Source: Deltaproteobacteria bacterium | GTDB lineage: Bacteria > Desulfobacterota > UBA8473 | Direction of reading: 5' to 3' | Assembly (NCBI GenBank): GCA_030643245.1 | Contig: DAOWME010000059.1 | Location: 1-13,278 of the forward strand | Length of the DNA: 13,278 nucleotides | Shown: piece after piece, positions 1 to 7,097 of the stretch | Position numbering within the stretch: position 1 is the stretch's first letter | How the letters are laid out: each line of letters begins with the position of its first letter | The notes under the pieces: model-generated | Told to the model about the DNA's origin: nothing | Seen by the model: only the letters and a program-made list of their open reading frames with translations | Databases searched by the model: none | Made by a program: the position numbers and the translations under genes

Positions 1-138
1 AGGCCATCTTTGCCCGATCTTCAAACACAAAATCCTCGAAATAGGCAAAACTATTCCTGTGGTTTTGTATTTTCAGATCGAACAAATCTGACCTAAATCT
101 GAGCGCCAACTTGAGGAAGTTATTTCGGCCACGTCCCT
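1..138. repeat. MITE-like palindromic element, copy 1 (left part outside window)
   Basis: This stretch aligns without gaps to 3532-3669, with 7 mismatches over 138 bases (about 95% identity). Its right end (115-138) carries the same terminal repeat as the complete copy, from GGAAGTTATTTC to the terminal CCCT. The complete copy is 183 bp, so about 45 bp of this one should lie left of the window. The orientation is the same as copy 2, so the two copies are direct repeats around the GTPase gene pair. The element ends 39 bp before the proposed GTG start of the first GTPase gene, so it may form part of that gene's upstream region. No coding potential is evident. Confidence 0.85.
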
Positions 139-177
139 AATCTGCTTGACATATACGTCACAGGTCTGTGTGGGTCT

Positions 178-1821
178 GTGGCTAATTTTGAAAGAAAGGG
201 CAGAAAAATCAATTCATTCCTCAATACTGACATATCCGGCCTGAGTATTGACCCTGAAGAATTCGAAGAGGTCAAAGAGAGGGCCTTGAAGATGCGCAGT
301 ATAATAGAGTTCAAGGAGGCGCACCCCTCTTTTCCACTGTTGGTAGTGGTTATGGGTGGCACAGGAACAGGCAAGTCCACGATATTCAATGGTCTTATCA
401 ACTACGAGACAAGCCTGACCAGTGTGGAAAGGCCCGCTACCAGTGGCGGAATATTTTACTGTCCGGAGAAGCATGTTCTTATTTTACAAGACAAAGTTTT
501 ATCGTGGTGGGATAAAATACACATAATTGAACAGGATCAACTAGACAAGCCCTTGCAGGGGGAGAAAGGCGCTGTTACTATTATTTCTCATTCTGATCCT
601 GAAGTAAAGTTTATTGTAATTGATTCTCCTGATATGGACAGTCTTTTGGAGGAGAACAGGCAGACGGCCCTGGACCTCTATCTGTTGGCGGATCTTATAG
701 TTTTTGTGAGCAGTATGGAAAAATACGCAGATGATCGCCCTGTTTCCCTGATAAAACAGGCCAAACTCGACAAAAAGGAAATTGTGTTCGTGTTGAATAA
801 GGTAAGTTCAGAAGCAGAATCTGAAGAGATTGGCAGACAACTCAGAGACTGGGGGCTTATAAACCCTGAGGGGATTTTTACATTGAAGAGAATCCATTCC
901 CCATCCATAGATACAATTTCATCTGAACTGCTCCCCCTTAAGGCGCACCTTTTCGGCCAGGTGAACATAAGAGATGGAAAGGTGAGGGCCAAAGAGGTGT
1001 CAGCCGCGCATAAGAGGCTAAAAAACCTGGAAAAAGGTCTGGAGGACATGTTGTCTGTGGAAAGGGAGGCATACAACGAATACGCAGCTACCCTTAACAA
1101 GGCATTTCTAGATGCCTGGGGACAATTGAATCATTCATTATCCGTACCCAAAGACCCTGTATTAAAGAGAGCGCTGAAGTATCGTATAAAAAAAGTTTAT
1201 CAGCAATACGATATTCTTTCAGGTCCGCGCCGCATTTTAACTTCTATCATTAAAATTCCCCTCCGCCTTGCGGGGATACTTCCTCCTTCTGAGAAGAGAA
1301 TGGAGCAGGGACTAAAGACTCTCCATAAAAAAGTTGATTTGGGTCCCCTCTTATCTGCCTTGACAAAATACCAGCTTTATGTGGCGCAAGGGATAAAAGA
1401 GGGGCCTCTTAACCTGGCCTTTAGTGAGGATAGTCCGGAAATGGGCCGGGACGAGGCTAAAGCGCTCCTGGAAGCGAACCTGAAGGGGGTGGAACGCTGG
1501 CTCAATGAGAGATTTCAGACATTAAAGAAGGGAATTCCACCTCATAAGAGGGTAGGGATGTATTCCCTGTCCATGGCCTGGGGAATCCTAATAGTAGGAA
1601 TAGAGAGTGTTACAATGGGCGGTCTGAGTATTCTTGAATTGGCTATTGACGCAACCCTTTCCCCTTTTATAACCGGGGGCGCCATGGAGATATTCATCCT
1701 TAATGAACTTAAGACAATTGCCAAGGAACTTAACGAGCGATATATGGATGCTGTAAAAAAAGTACTAATGGCTCAGCACAAACGATATTTAGATCTATTA
1801 GAGGATTTTGAACCAAAATGA
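178..1821 (+). CDS. membrane-associated P-loop GTPase (dynamin/Era-like), first of a tandem pair
   Basis: This predicted TRAFAC-class GTPase has 547 residues. The N-terminal helical stretch (1-52) precedes a G domain: G1 P-loop GGTGTGKST at 60-68, likely G2 threonine near T88 (ERPAT), G3 DSPDMDS at 149-155, and G4 NKVS at 207-210. G3 has Asp at 152 where the usual DxxG has Gly. An EKYAD motif follows at 181-185. Residues 270-450 look helical and charged. Residues about 460-508 are hydrophobic and could insert in or dip into a membrane, as in bacterial dynamin-like proteins. The last 40 residues are again helical. The gene overlaps the second GTPase gene by 4 bases (ATGA), so the two are probably translated together. 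GTG at 178 is the first usable start after an in-frame stop at 112-114. It has no good Shine-Dalgarno sequence, so the start is uncertain. The GTPase call is secure, but the cellular role is not known. Confidence 0.85.
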   Translation: MANFERKGRKINSFLNTDISGLSIDPEEFEEVKERALKMRSIIEFKEAHPSFPLLVVVMGGTGTGKSTIFNGLINYETSLTSVERPATSGGIFYCPEKHVLILQDKVLSWWDKIHIIEQDQLDKPLQGEKGAVTIISHSDPEVKFIVIDSPDMDSLLEENRQTALDLYLLADLIVFVSSMEKYADDRPVSLIKQAKLDKKEIVFVLNKVSSEAESEEIGRQLRDWGLINPEGIFTLKRIHSPSIDTISSELLPLKAHLFGQVNIRDGKVRAKEVSAAHKRLKNLEKGLEDMLSVEREAYNEYAATLNKAFLDAWGQLNHSLSVPKDPVLKRALKYRIKKVYQQYDILSGPRRILTSIIKIPLRLAGILPPSEKRMEQGLKTLHKKVDLGPLLSALTKYQLYVAQGIKEGPLNLAFSEDSPEMGRDEAKALLEANLKGVERWLNERFQTLKKGIPPHKRVGMYSLSMAWGILIVGIESVTMGGLSILELAIDATLSPFITGGAMEIFILNELKTIAKELNERYMDAVKKVLMAQHKRYLDLLEDFEPK

Positions 1822-3476
1822 AGATATCCAAGACTCCGGATGCTTTAGTGAATTTCAAGACACGATTGGATCAGCTTAACGGTCTGGCAACGGAAGGAAG
1901 TCTTCTGTCTCATGAAGACAAGGATCGTGTCTCAGCTCTGTGCGGAAAAGGACGAGAGGCGCTGGTCAGGGCGGGGCAGACCCCCTTGAAGATAGGGCTC
2001 CTAGGCGGCACAGGGGTAGGAAAGTCTTCAATTATCAATGCTCTTGCCGAGCAGATTGTATCTGTTGCATCTCACAAACGTCCTTACACGGACAAGGTGG
2101 TGGTATATTGTCACAAGAAAATCGAACCGGGGTTTGGAGATGACTACTCATTTCTTGCTCCTCCGGCAGAGCACGAAGTAGACGAGATTAAGCATATTAT
2201 TATCTGTGATATGCCGGACTATGACAGCCTGGTCAAAACTCATCATCAAATGGTGATGGACTTTACAGTAGAACTCGATCTTTTAATCTGGGTAACATCC
2301 CCTGAAAAGTATGCTGATGGGGCCATGTGGGAGTTGATGAAACTATTAAAAAAATCGAGCAAGAATTTTTCCTTTGTACTGAACAAAAGGGATGAGTTGT
2401 CAGAGGAGGATCTGGTCAAGGTCATGGGTCGCCTTACCATAATGCTCCAGCAGTCCTTCACGGACAGCCCCCGCATATTTGCCTTTTCGGCCAAAGAGGC
2501 TTTCGCAGGAGACGATTCTCCGGGAAGCCGGGAGTTTCAACGGTTTGCATCATTTATCTTCAAAGAGAGAAGGGAAAAGGAACTGCTTGCCATAAAGGCT
2601 GCTAATGTAGAAGAGGAGCTCGATGACCTGGTGCAGGGAATCCTGAAGGACCTCCGTATGGGACAGGATATAAAGAGGCTCTTAAAGGCGCTTGGGGAAG
2701 TGGAAGAGGAGCTTGGCTCCTTAAAAGAGACGGCCCGTAATGAAGTACTCGACCTTATAGATCCTGATCTGGATGATAGACTTTTCAATGTGCTGGAAGA
2801 CCGGGATACATATCTCCGGCCCGTCAGGTTGGCCAACAATCTTCTAAGAAGATTCATGCCTTCTGCCAAAAGAATACGCGTGTCACGAGAGACCTGTTCT
2901 CTCCCTGAATATATCAAGGCGTTGGACAATCGCCTAAACAGCGCCATAGTCGGTCTTGCCGGCCATATTCCAATCCTTTCTATGGCAGAAAGACTCGATG
3001 TGTTTGTCCATAAGAATCGTCAGTCGCTGGATGTTCTGACAGAGCTTTCCCATCTGGGACAACGGGGGACACGGTTTTTCATCATGCGCCAATGGCTATA
3101 CTTAGGTGTGCCTGTTATATTCTTTTTCTTTCACATGCTTGGTGTTCACCAAATCTCTGAGTTGTCGGAGTTAGACCCTTTGAAGATTATTAACAATCTT
3201 TTTAACCTCCCTCTCAGGCTATTTCAGGGAGAAGGGGCTATCGCATTTGCAAGTCTTATCCTTATAGAAGGCGTCATCTCTATTCACCTTTCAAGCATGA
3301 AGCTCAAACATCTGACGACCCTGGTGAAAAAAATAAAGACAACAATAGGGGAAGGTATGGCCGGCGCCCTTATGGAACAGCTCATTGAGGAGTTTTCCCT
3401 TATGAGAAAGTGGTCGCAAAAAATTGACAATGAATTTAAGATACTGAAGGGGGATGGTGCTGGGCGTATGGAATAA
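1818..3476 (+). CDS. membrane-associated P-loop GTPase (dynamin/Era-like), second of a tandem pair
   Basis: This 552-residue GTPase is a distant paralogue of its upstream neighbour. The G domain shows G1 GGTGVGKSS at 63-71, likely G2 at T91 (KRPYT), G3 DMPDYDS at 131-137 with Asp in place of the usual Gly, G4 NKRD at 189-192, and a G5-like SAK at 224-226. The neighbour's EKYAD motif is repeated at 163-167. Residues about 250-330 are rich in Glu, Lys, Arg and Leu and probably form a coiled coil. Two hydrophobic segments, about 428-442 (with four consecutive Phe) and 472-490, suggest membrane anchoring. The start ATG lies inside the stop region of the first gene; a GAGGA at 1801-1805 is 12 bases upstream, which is rather far and fits translational coupling. 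The stop is only 10 bases before the MITE-like element at 3487. The two proteins may form a heteromeric membrane GTPase, which is inference. Confidence 0.85.
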   Translation: MKISKTPDALVNFKTRLDQLNGLATEGSLLSHEDKDRVSALCGKGREALVRAGQTPLKIGLLGGTGVGKSSIINALAEQIVSVASHKRPYTDKVVVYCHKKIEPGFGDDYSFLAPPAEHEVDEIKHIIICDMPDYDSLVKTHHQMVMDFTVELDLLIWVTSPEKYADGAMWELMKLLKKSSKNFSFVLNKRDELSEEDLVKVMGRLTIMLQQSFTDSPRIFAFSAKEAFAGDDSPGSREFQRFASFIFKERREKELLAIKAANVEEELDDLVQGILKDLRMGQDIKRLLKALGEVEEELGSLKETARNEVLDLIDPDLDDRLFNVLEDRDTYLRPVRLANNLLRRFMPSAKRIRVSRETCSLPEYIKALDNRLNSAIVGLAGHIPILSMAERLDVFVHKNRQSLDVLTELSHLGQRGTRFFIMRQWLYLGVPVIFFFFHMLGVHQISELSELDPLKIINNLFNLPLRLFQGEGAIAFASLILIEGVISIHLSSMKLKHLTTLVKKIKTTIGEGMAGALMEQLIEEFSLMRKWSQKIDNEFKILKGDGAGRME

Positions 3477-3486
3477 AGTGTTGGTA

Positions 3487-3669
3487 AGGGGCGAGGTCGA
3501 AGTAACTTCCCCATTTGTACATCTCATCTTCAGGCCATCTTTGACCGATCTTCAAACACAAAATCCTCGAAATAGGTAAGACTATTCCTGTGGTTTTGTA
3601 TTTTCAGATCGACCAAATCTGACCTAAATCTGAGCGCCAACTTGAGGAAGTTATTTCAGCCTCGCCCCT
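3487..3669. repeat. MITE-like palindromic element, copy 2 (complete, 183 bp)
   Basis: The terminal inverted repeats are 24 bp (3487-3510 and 3646-3669), starting AGGGGCGAGG and ending CCTCGCCCCT, with 3 mismatches. The inside is also palindromic about the same axis near 3578: TTGACCGATC at 3541-3550 faces GATCGACCAA at 3607-3616. The whole element could therefore fold as one long imperfect hairpin in DNA or RNA. It has no open frame. Size, symmetry and the second copy at 1-138 fit a miniature inverted-repeat transposable element. No clear target duplication was found beyond a possible TA. Lying 10 bases after the second GTPase stop, it could also end or stabilise that transcript. Confidence 0.85.
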
Positions 3670-3848
3670 AAGGTAAAGGTTTAAGGTATAGGGGTAAAAA
3701 ATAACCTCTAACCCCCTCGGTAGTGTCCCTTTACAATTGAGATAAATATGGATGGGCACGAGTTAGTGAGAAGTTAGGTGTTGAAGAGGGCATGAACAGC
3801 AAATCATGCATGACAGCTTTTAACATATCACTTGAAAGGGAGTAGACA
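3670..3848. other. gene-poor spacer
   Basis: No convincing gene is seen. It contains a short inverted pair GCATGA (3790-3795) and TCATGC (3804-3809), and a weak AGGGGT/AACCCC pairing near 3690-3715. A 17-codon open frame at 3792-3845 ends just before the ATG at 3849; it is too short to support as a gene. Confidence 0.5.
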
Positions 3849-3949
3849 ATGTTTAAGAAAATAAATAAACTTGTCAGGCAGGGTGAGGCTGTGGGGATAA
3901 AGTCCTCTATGAGATCCTGAGCTGGATAAACCCCACTTTGGTCATGACA
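3849..3949 (+). pseudogene. possible frameshifted N-terminal gene fragment
   Basis: An ATG at 3849 lies behind a good ribosome binding site (AGGGAG, about 3837-3842). It opens a 23-codon frame beginning MFKKINKLVRQGEAVG that stops at 3918-3920. If one base were restored in the G run at 3893-3896, the reading would continue as DKVLYEILSWINPTLVM and beyond, into the end of the opposing gene at 3950. This fits a gene start that lost one base and was then cut off. I do not recognise the family. A functional short peptide gene at 3849-3920 is a less likely alternative. Confidence 0.35.
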
Positions 3950-5170
3950 TCAATCTCCAATTTTAGCCGGAAAGGGCCCTACATAGATCCAAGGTAACAG
4001 TTCCAGGTATCCATCAGGAGCAAGGGAGGTTGCCAACATCACCATATTGATATCCTGATGTTCCATCCAACTCTTGGATTCTCTGTGTGTGGGTTCAAGC
4101 CAGAACACCTCAATCAGCTCAATGAACGGTAGGTATCGCGATAGGTTTTGAATCTGCGAATGCAGGGGATGTTTCCTATTGAAAAGACTATGGTTTTCCT
4201 CAATCAATCCCTGCAATTTTGCAACAGCACGCAATCCGAGAGACAATCCCAGTTCCCGAAATGCAAGACGGTAATTAGGGGGAAGGTTTAAGTGATTCCC
4301 TCCTGTGTATGATTTCAAACCTTGCAGGGAAGAATCCAATAGATTCTCCATCAGATCGGTTTGTTGAAAATTCCAGTGAATAATCAACTGAGCTACTCTA
4401 TACGCATCACACAAAAGACCGCCAATGCCGAGGGGGTCGTCTGTGACCCAGCTTTTTCCCTTGCAAATGGTAGACATGTCTTCAATCTCAACGGTGAGAT
4501 CAGGCCATGTTGATGTTCCGGAATATTGAGTTGCAGTTGCACGAAGCTGGCTGTAAGTAATGAAACCATCCAGGGGATCGTGATGTCCCATTGATGGTAC
4601 AAGAGGATAAGAGAGGTCAATACTCATTTTCCAATACATGCGTTTCCGGCCCCCTTCCCATGGGAAGTAGGTAAATCCAGCATGGGCTGCCTTCGCCAGT
4701 TCCATGGCCCACCTGTTGTAAGTTACATCTCCAGTGACCCTGCTTACTTGATTCAGCGCATGCATCCATTTTGTGAGATAATGATAGTATTGCCCATCCC
4801 GATCCCATTCCAAACGTTCGTCAAAAGGGTCAGTAGTCTTACGTTCGTTCAATTCTTTTCCAATTCTCAATCCCCCTTTTGTGGGGTGCTTTTTACCCTC
4901 CTTTTCATCAAGTCCGCTGATCCACCCGTCTCTTGGGTCATCTTCGCTGTACCGGCCGAGTCTATTGTGGACATGATTAACAAGGCTCACGGCAAGATCC
5001 ATGAATCTTTGCTCGGTCGTTTGCCGATAGAGGTTCAGGAAGTTGCAAACAGCAAAAGCGTCAGTCCATAAGTACCGACGAGGGGCCTTCCCGCTCCCTG
5101 ATAATCCCGTCAACTCGGCAAATTCAATCATGATTTTGCTCACGATAGAAATGGGCTCGCTGTGTTTCAT
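3950..5170 (-). CDS. conserved uncharacterised protein, probable six-hairpin glycosidase-like (alpha/alpha) barrel
   Basis: The 406-residue product has no signal peptide or membrane segment, so it is probably cytoplasmic. Its sequence is rich in aromatic residues and repeated helical pairs, with the style of six-hairpin glycosidase or N-acylglucosamine 2-epimerase barrels. Examples are RRYLWTDAFAVCNFLNLYR (31-49), DRDGQYYHYLTKWMHAL (123-139), WKMSIDLSYPLVPSMGHHDP (180-199) and WVTDDPLGIGGLLCDAYR (241-258). Conserved acidic and aromatic clusters of this kind usually line the sugar-binding cleft of the barrel, but I cannot name catalytic residues or a substrate. ATG at 5170 is supported by AGGTG about 8 bases upstream on the minus strand. 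The gene stands alone: the GTPase region converges on it from the left, and only a relic gene and an IS-like remnant lie upstream. An apparent P-loop (residues 22-29) lacks the Ser/Thr and is not counted. Confidence 0.7.
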   Translation of the reverse strand: MKHSEPISIVSKIMIEFAELTGLSGSGKAPRRYLWTDAFAVCNFLNLYRQTTEQRFMDLAVSLVNHVHNRLGRYSEDDPRDGWISGLDEKEGKKHPTKGGLRIGKELNERKTTDPFDERLEWDRDGQYYHYLTKWMHALNQVSRVTGDVTYNRWAMELAKAAHAGFTYFPWEGGRKRMYWKMSIDLSYPLVPSMGHHDPLDGFITYSQLRATATQYSGTSTWPDLTVEIEDMSTICKGKSWVTDDPLGIGGLLCDAYRVAQLIIHWNFQQTDLMENLLDSSLQGLKSYTGGNHLNLPPNYRLAFRELGLSLGLRAVAKLQGLIEENHSLFNRKHPLHSQIQNLSRYLPFIELIEVFWLEPTHRESKSWMEHQDINMVMLATSLAPDGYLELLPWIYVGPFPAKIGD

Positions 5171-5226
5171 CGCATCACCTATATTACATGAAGATCATTG
5201 AATATGAACACTGAACAAGAAAAGCA

Positions 5227-5393
5227 CTACCCTTTAAAGAATTCAACCAAGTTTCCGCAATCAGGGCATTCAACATCAAAAATTGCGTCAAATCGCCATT
5301 CTTCTGTATTGCTTCCTGAGCATTTTCTCATGTATTCCAATCTCCATTTAAGTCAGGGTCATAAGGATCAGACCTACACTTTTTAAAAGAACT
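5227..5393 (-). pseudogene. decayed zinc-ribbon protein gene (5'-truncated, frameshifted, 3'-truncated)
   Basis: On the minus strand one frame (5393 down to about 5335) reads KKCRSDPYDPDLNGDWNT then stops. The next frame takes over at once and reads YMRKCSGSNTEEWRFDAIF, then DVECPDCGNLVEFFKG, before a stop at 5227-5229. Together they read like one small protein with an ECPDCG zinc-ribbon half. Restoring one base near 5333 would join them. No start codon precedes the first part (in-frame stop at 5394-5396), and the second Cys pair of a zinc ribbon is missing after VEFFKG. It could still be expressed as a 34-residue peptide from the ATG at 5331, but decay is more likely. The resemblance to small zinc-ribbon proteins is from memory of such sequences. 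Confidence 0.5.
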
Positions 5394-5449
5394 TCAGTAT
5401 GCTTTTTTGCTACGGTTTCCACCCTTTACAAATTTTGTCAGGAATAATT

Positions 5450-5759
5450 GGCATCCTTCATAAAAGCTATAAAATAGTTTACACTTTCTAATAAAAAAAC
5501 GGTCTCAGCACAGATTCAACGGTGGTCAAATTTTAATCCGTGCAGCTGTTTGAGCATTTTAATGAGCGTTAAGAAAGAACAGTGGGAAAGCCCCGTTTTT
5601 TTGAATGTTTGTAGTTTTAAAGCCTATAGGTTAAATTTAATAGCTGGAGGCTATTTTTTCTTTATGCTCACTTAGATGCGAGTTCTGCACGGGTTAAAAT
5701 TTGACCACCGTTGAAGCAGCCATAATTTCAAAAGTGTAAACTGCTGTATGAAGGATGCC
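5450..5759. mobile_element. nested inverted-repeat element, probable internally deleted insertion sequence (MITE-like)
   Basis: Three sets of inverted repeats share nearly the same centre. The outer pair is GGCATCCTTCATA at 5450-5462 and its exact complement at 5747-5759. The middle pair is AGTTTACACTTT at 5476-5487 and its complement at 5731-5742. The inner pair is 31 bp at 5515-5545 (TTCAACGGTGGTCAAATTTT onward) and 5685-5715, with one mismatch. A short TGAGCAT/ATGCTCA pair lies further inside. Spacing between middle and inner arms differs by 12 bases between the two sides. The central 139 bp is AT-rich and codes for nothing visible. Spaced multiple terminal repeats resemble the transposase-binding ends of IS21-type elements, but that assignment is tentative. 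The element lies downstream of the S1 protein gene (stop at 5822) and may act as its transcript end. Confidence 0.7.
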
Positions 5760-5821
5760 GAATGAATAATTGAGGTATATCCAAGGTCTACTGTTCGATG
5801 GATTGTGCATTCTCTGGCATC

Positions 5822-7027
5822 TCATTTTTTCTTCATTTTGTCTCGAAGAAGATCTCCCAGCGTGCCGAAAGATCCGGATGATTTGCTACCGTTTGTTGCA
5901 ATGTGTTCACTGTAGTCATCATACTCTTCTGAATCCGGGTCATCCGAACCCATTGCAAGTGAAAGGCGTTTTCCCTCCTGATCCACCTTGAGTATCTTCA
6001 CTTCAACGGTCTGATTGACTTCCAGGACTTCACGGGGGTGCTTTATCCTATTACCTTTTCCCAGTTCTGAAATATGCATAAGACCGTCTATGCCGGGTTC
6101 AAGTGTGACAAAGGCGCCAAAAGGGACAATGCGCTCCACTCTTCCTGTATGGCTGGAACCTTCCGGATACTTCACCCCAATGGCCTCCCACGGATCGGGC
6201 AGAGCCTCTTTCAGGCTGAAGGAGAACTTGTTGTTTTCCCAGTCCAGTTTTTTGATTACAAGATCTACCTTTTGACTTACAGAGAGTGAATGATTGATAT
6301 CTTTCACTCGACCCCATGAAATCTCAGAGATAGGGATCAATCCTTCAATCCCCCCGACATCCACAAACGCACCAAATTTCCTGATTGATGTTATGTGTCC
6401 ACTGATGCTCATTCCCTCTTTTAATGATTCTCTCAGGGTTTCCTTCTGTTTTTGACGCTCCTCTTCCAATACAGCCCTGTTGGAAACAACAATGTTACGA
6501 CCCTTTTCGCCATATTCGATGATGTGAAACGTCAAATGTTGGCCGAGATACTGGTCGGTATTTTCATTCCGATGCAGTCCCATCTGGGAATACGGGCAAA
6601 ATGCGTGAATATTTCCAGGGATCTTGACCTGAAATCCCCCCTTGATCTCTTTCTCAACGAAACCCTCAATGGGGATCCGGTTGTGATATGCCTCTTCCAG
6701 GAATTGGTCCCCGGCTGAGCCACTCGTGAGTCTGGTGGTAAATAACATGTTATTGTTTTTAGGGGACAGAAAATAGGCGCTGGTCGTATCCCCATCTTTT
6801 ACGGTGATGTTACCATCATCATCCAAAAATTCATCTATTGCGATGCAACCCTCTGATTTGCCTCCTAAATCAATAAAAACCCATTCTTTTGCTATGTGAG
6901 TAATCACACCATCAACCTTTTCACCAGGGTTGAAACGAATGGGCTTAAAAATGCTCTGGTTCAACAATTCTTCGAAACTTTCTTCTGATGTGTTTTCACT
7001 CATAAAATCCTTGTTGTTCTGTCCCAT
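5822..7027 (-). CDS. S1 RNA-binding domain protein (ribosomal protein S1-like, four S1 domains)
   Basis: The 401-residue protein contains four S1 (OB-fold) domains at about 34-101, 117-185, 204-273 and 291-360. The last two are the most canonical: GHITSIRKFGAFVDVGGIEG (210-229) and GRVERIVPFGAFVTLEPGID (295-314), each followed by the usual ISE strand. The tail is acidic and serine-rich and ends in a lysine cluster. S1 proteins bind single-stranded RNA and help mRNA load onto the 30S subunit. E. coli S1 has six domains and 557 residues, so this is a shorter type. It may be a second S1-like protein and not the main ribosomal S1. ATG at 7027 is preceded by GAGGAA about 6 bases upstream, which favours it over the internal Met9. 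The gene follows gltD by 70 bp on the same strand and could be cotranscribed. Confidence 0.85.
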   Translation of the reverse strand: MGQNNKDFMSENTSEESFEELLNQSIFKPIRFNPGEKVDGVITHIAKEWVFIDLGGKSEGCIAIDEFLDDDGNITVKDGDTTSAYFLSPKNNNMLFTTRLTSGSAGDQFLEEAYHNRIPIEGFVEKEIKGGFQVKIPGNIHAFCPYSQMGLHRNENTDQYLGQHLTFHIIEYGEKGRNIVVSNRAVLEEERQKQKETLRESLKEGMSISGHITSIRKFGAFVDVGGIEGLIPISEISWGRVKDINHSLSVSQKVDLVIKKLDWENNKFSFSLKEALPDPWEAIGVKYPEGSSHTGRVERIVPFGAFVTLEPGIDGLMHISELGKGNRIKHPREVLEVNQTVEVKILKVDQEGKRLSLAMGSDDPDSEEYDDYSEHIATNGSKSSGSFGTLGDLLRDKMKKK

Positions 7028-7097
7028 GTTCTTCCTCTATAAGTAAGCCGGCAAGCGTTAAACCTGCCCCAACTGCACAGGCCGAAAAAACTGACTG

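Noticed and set aside
2537..2947. Minus-strand open frame of 136 codons
   Set aside because: It is a serine/arginine-rich shadow of the second GTPase gene's coiled-coil region.
1..3669. Composite transposon carrying the GTPase genes
   Set aside because: Neither flanking element nor the interval encodes a transposase or recombinase, and only short non-coding copies are present.
3792..3920. Two adjacent tiny open frames resembling a toxin-antitoxin pair or leader peptides
   Set aside because: 17 and 23 codons with no recognisable family, attenuator or regulated gene downstream; a frameshifted fragment explains the second better.
4682..5071. Plus-strand open frame of 129 codons
   Set aside because: It is antisense to the well-supported gene at 3950-5170, with no ribosome binding site or recognisable protein features.
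4058..5107. P-loop-like GLSGSGKA in the 406-residue protein (residues 22-29)
   Set aside because: The Ser/Thr after Lys is missing, and no Walker B or other nucleotide-binding motif follows; the rest resembles an all-alpha barrel.
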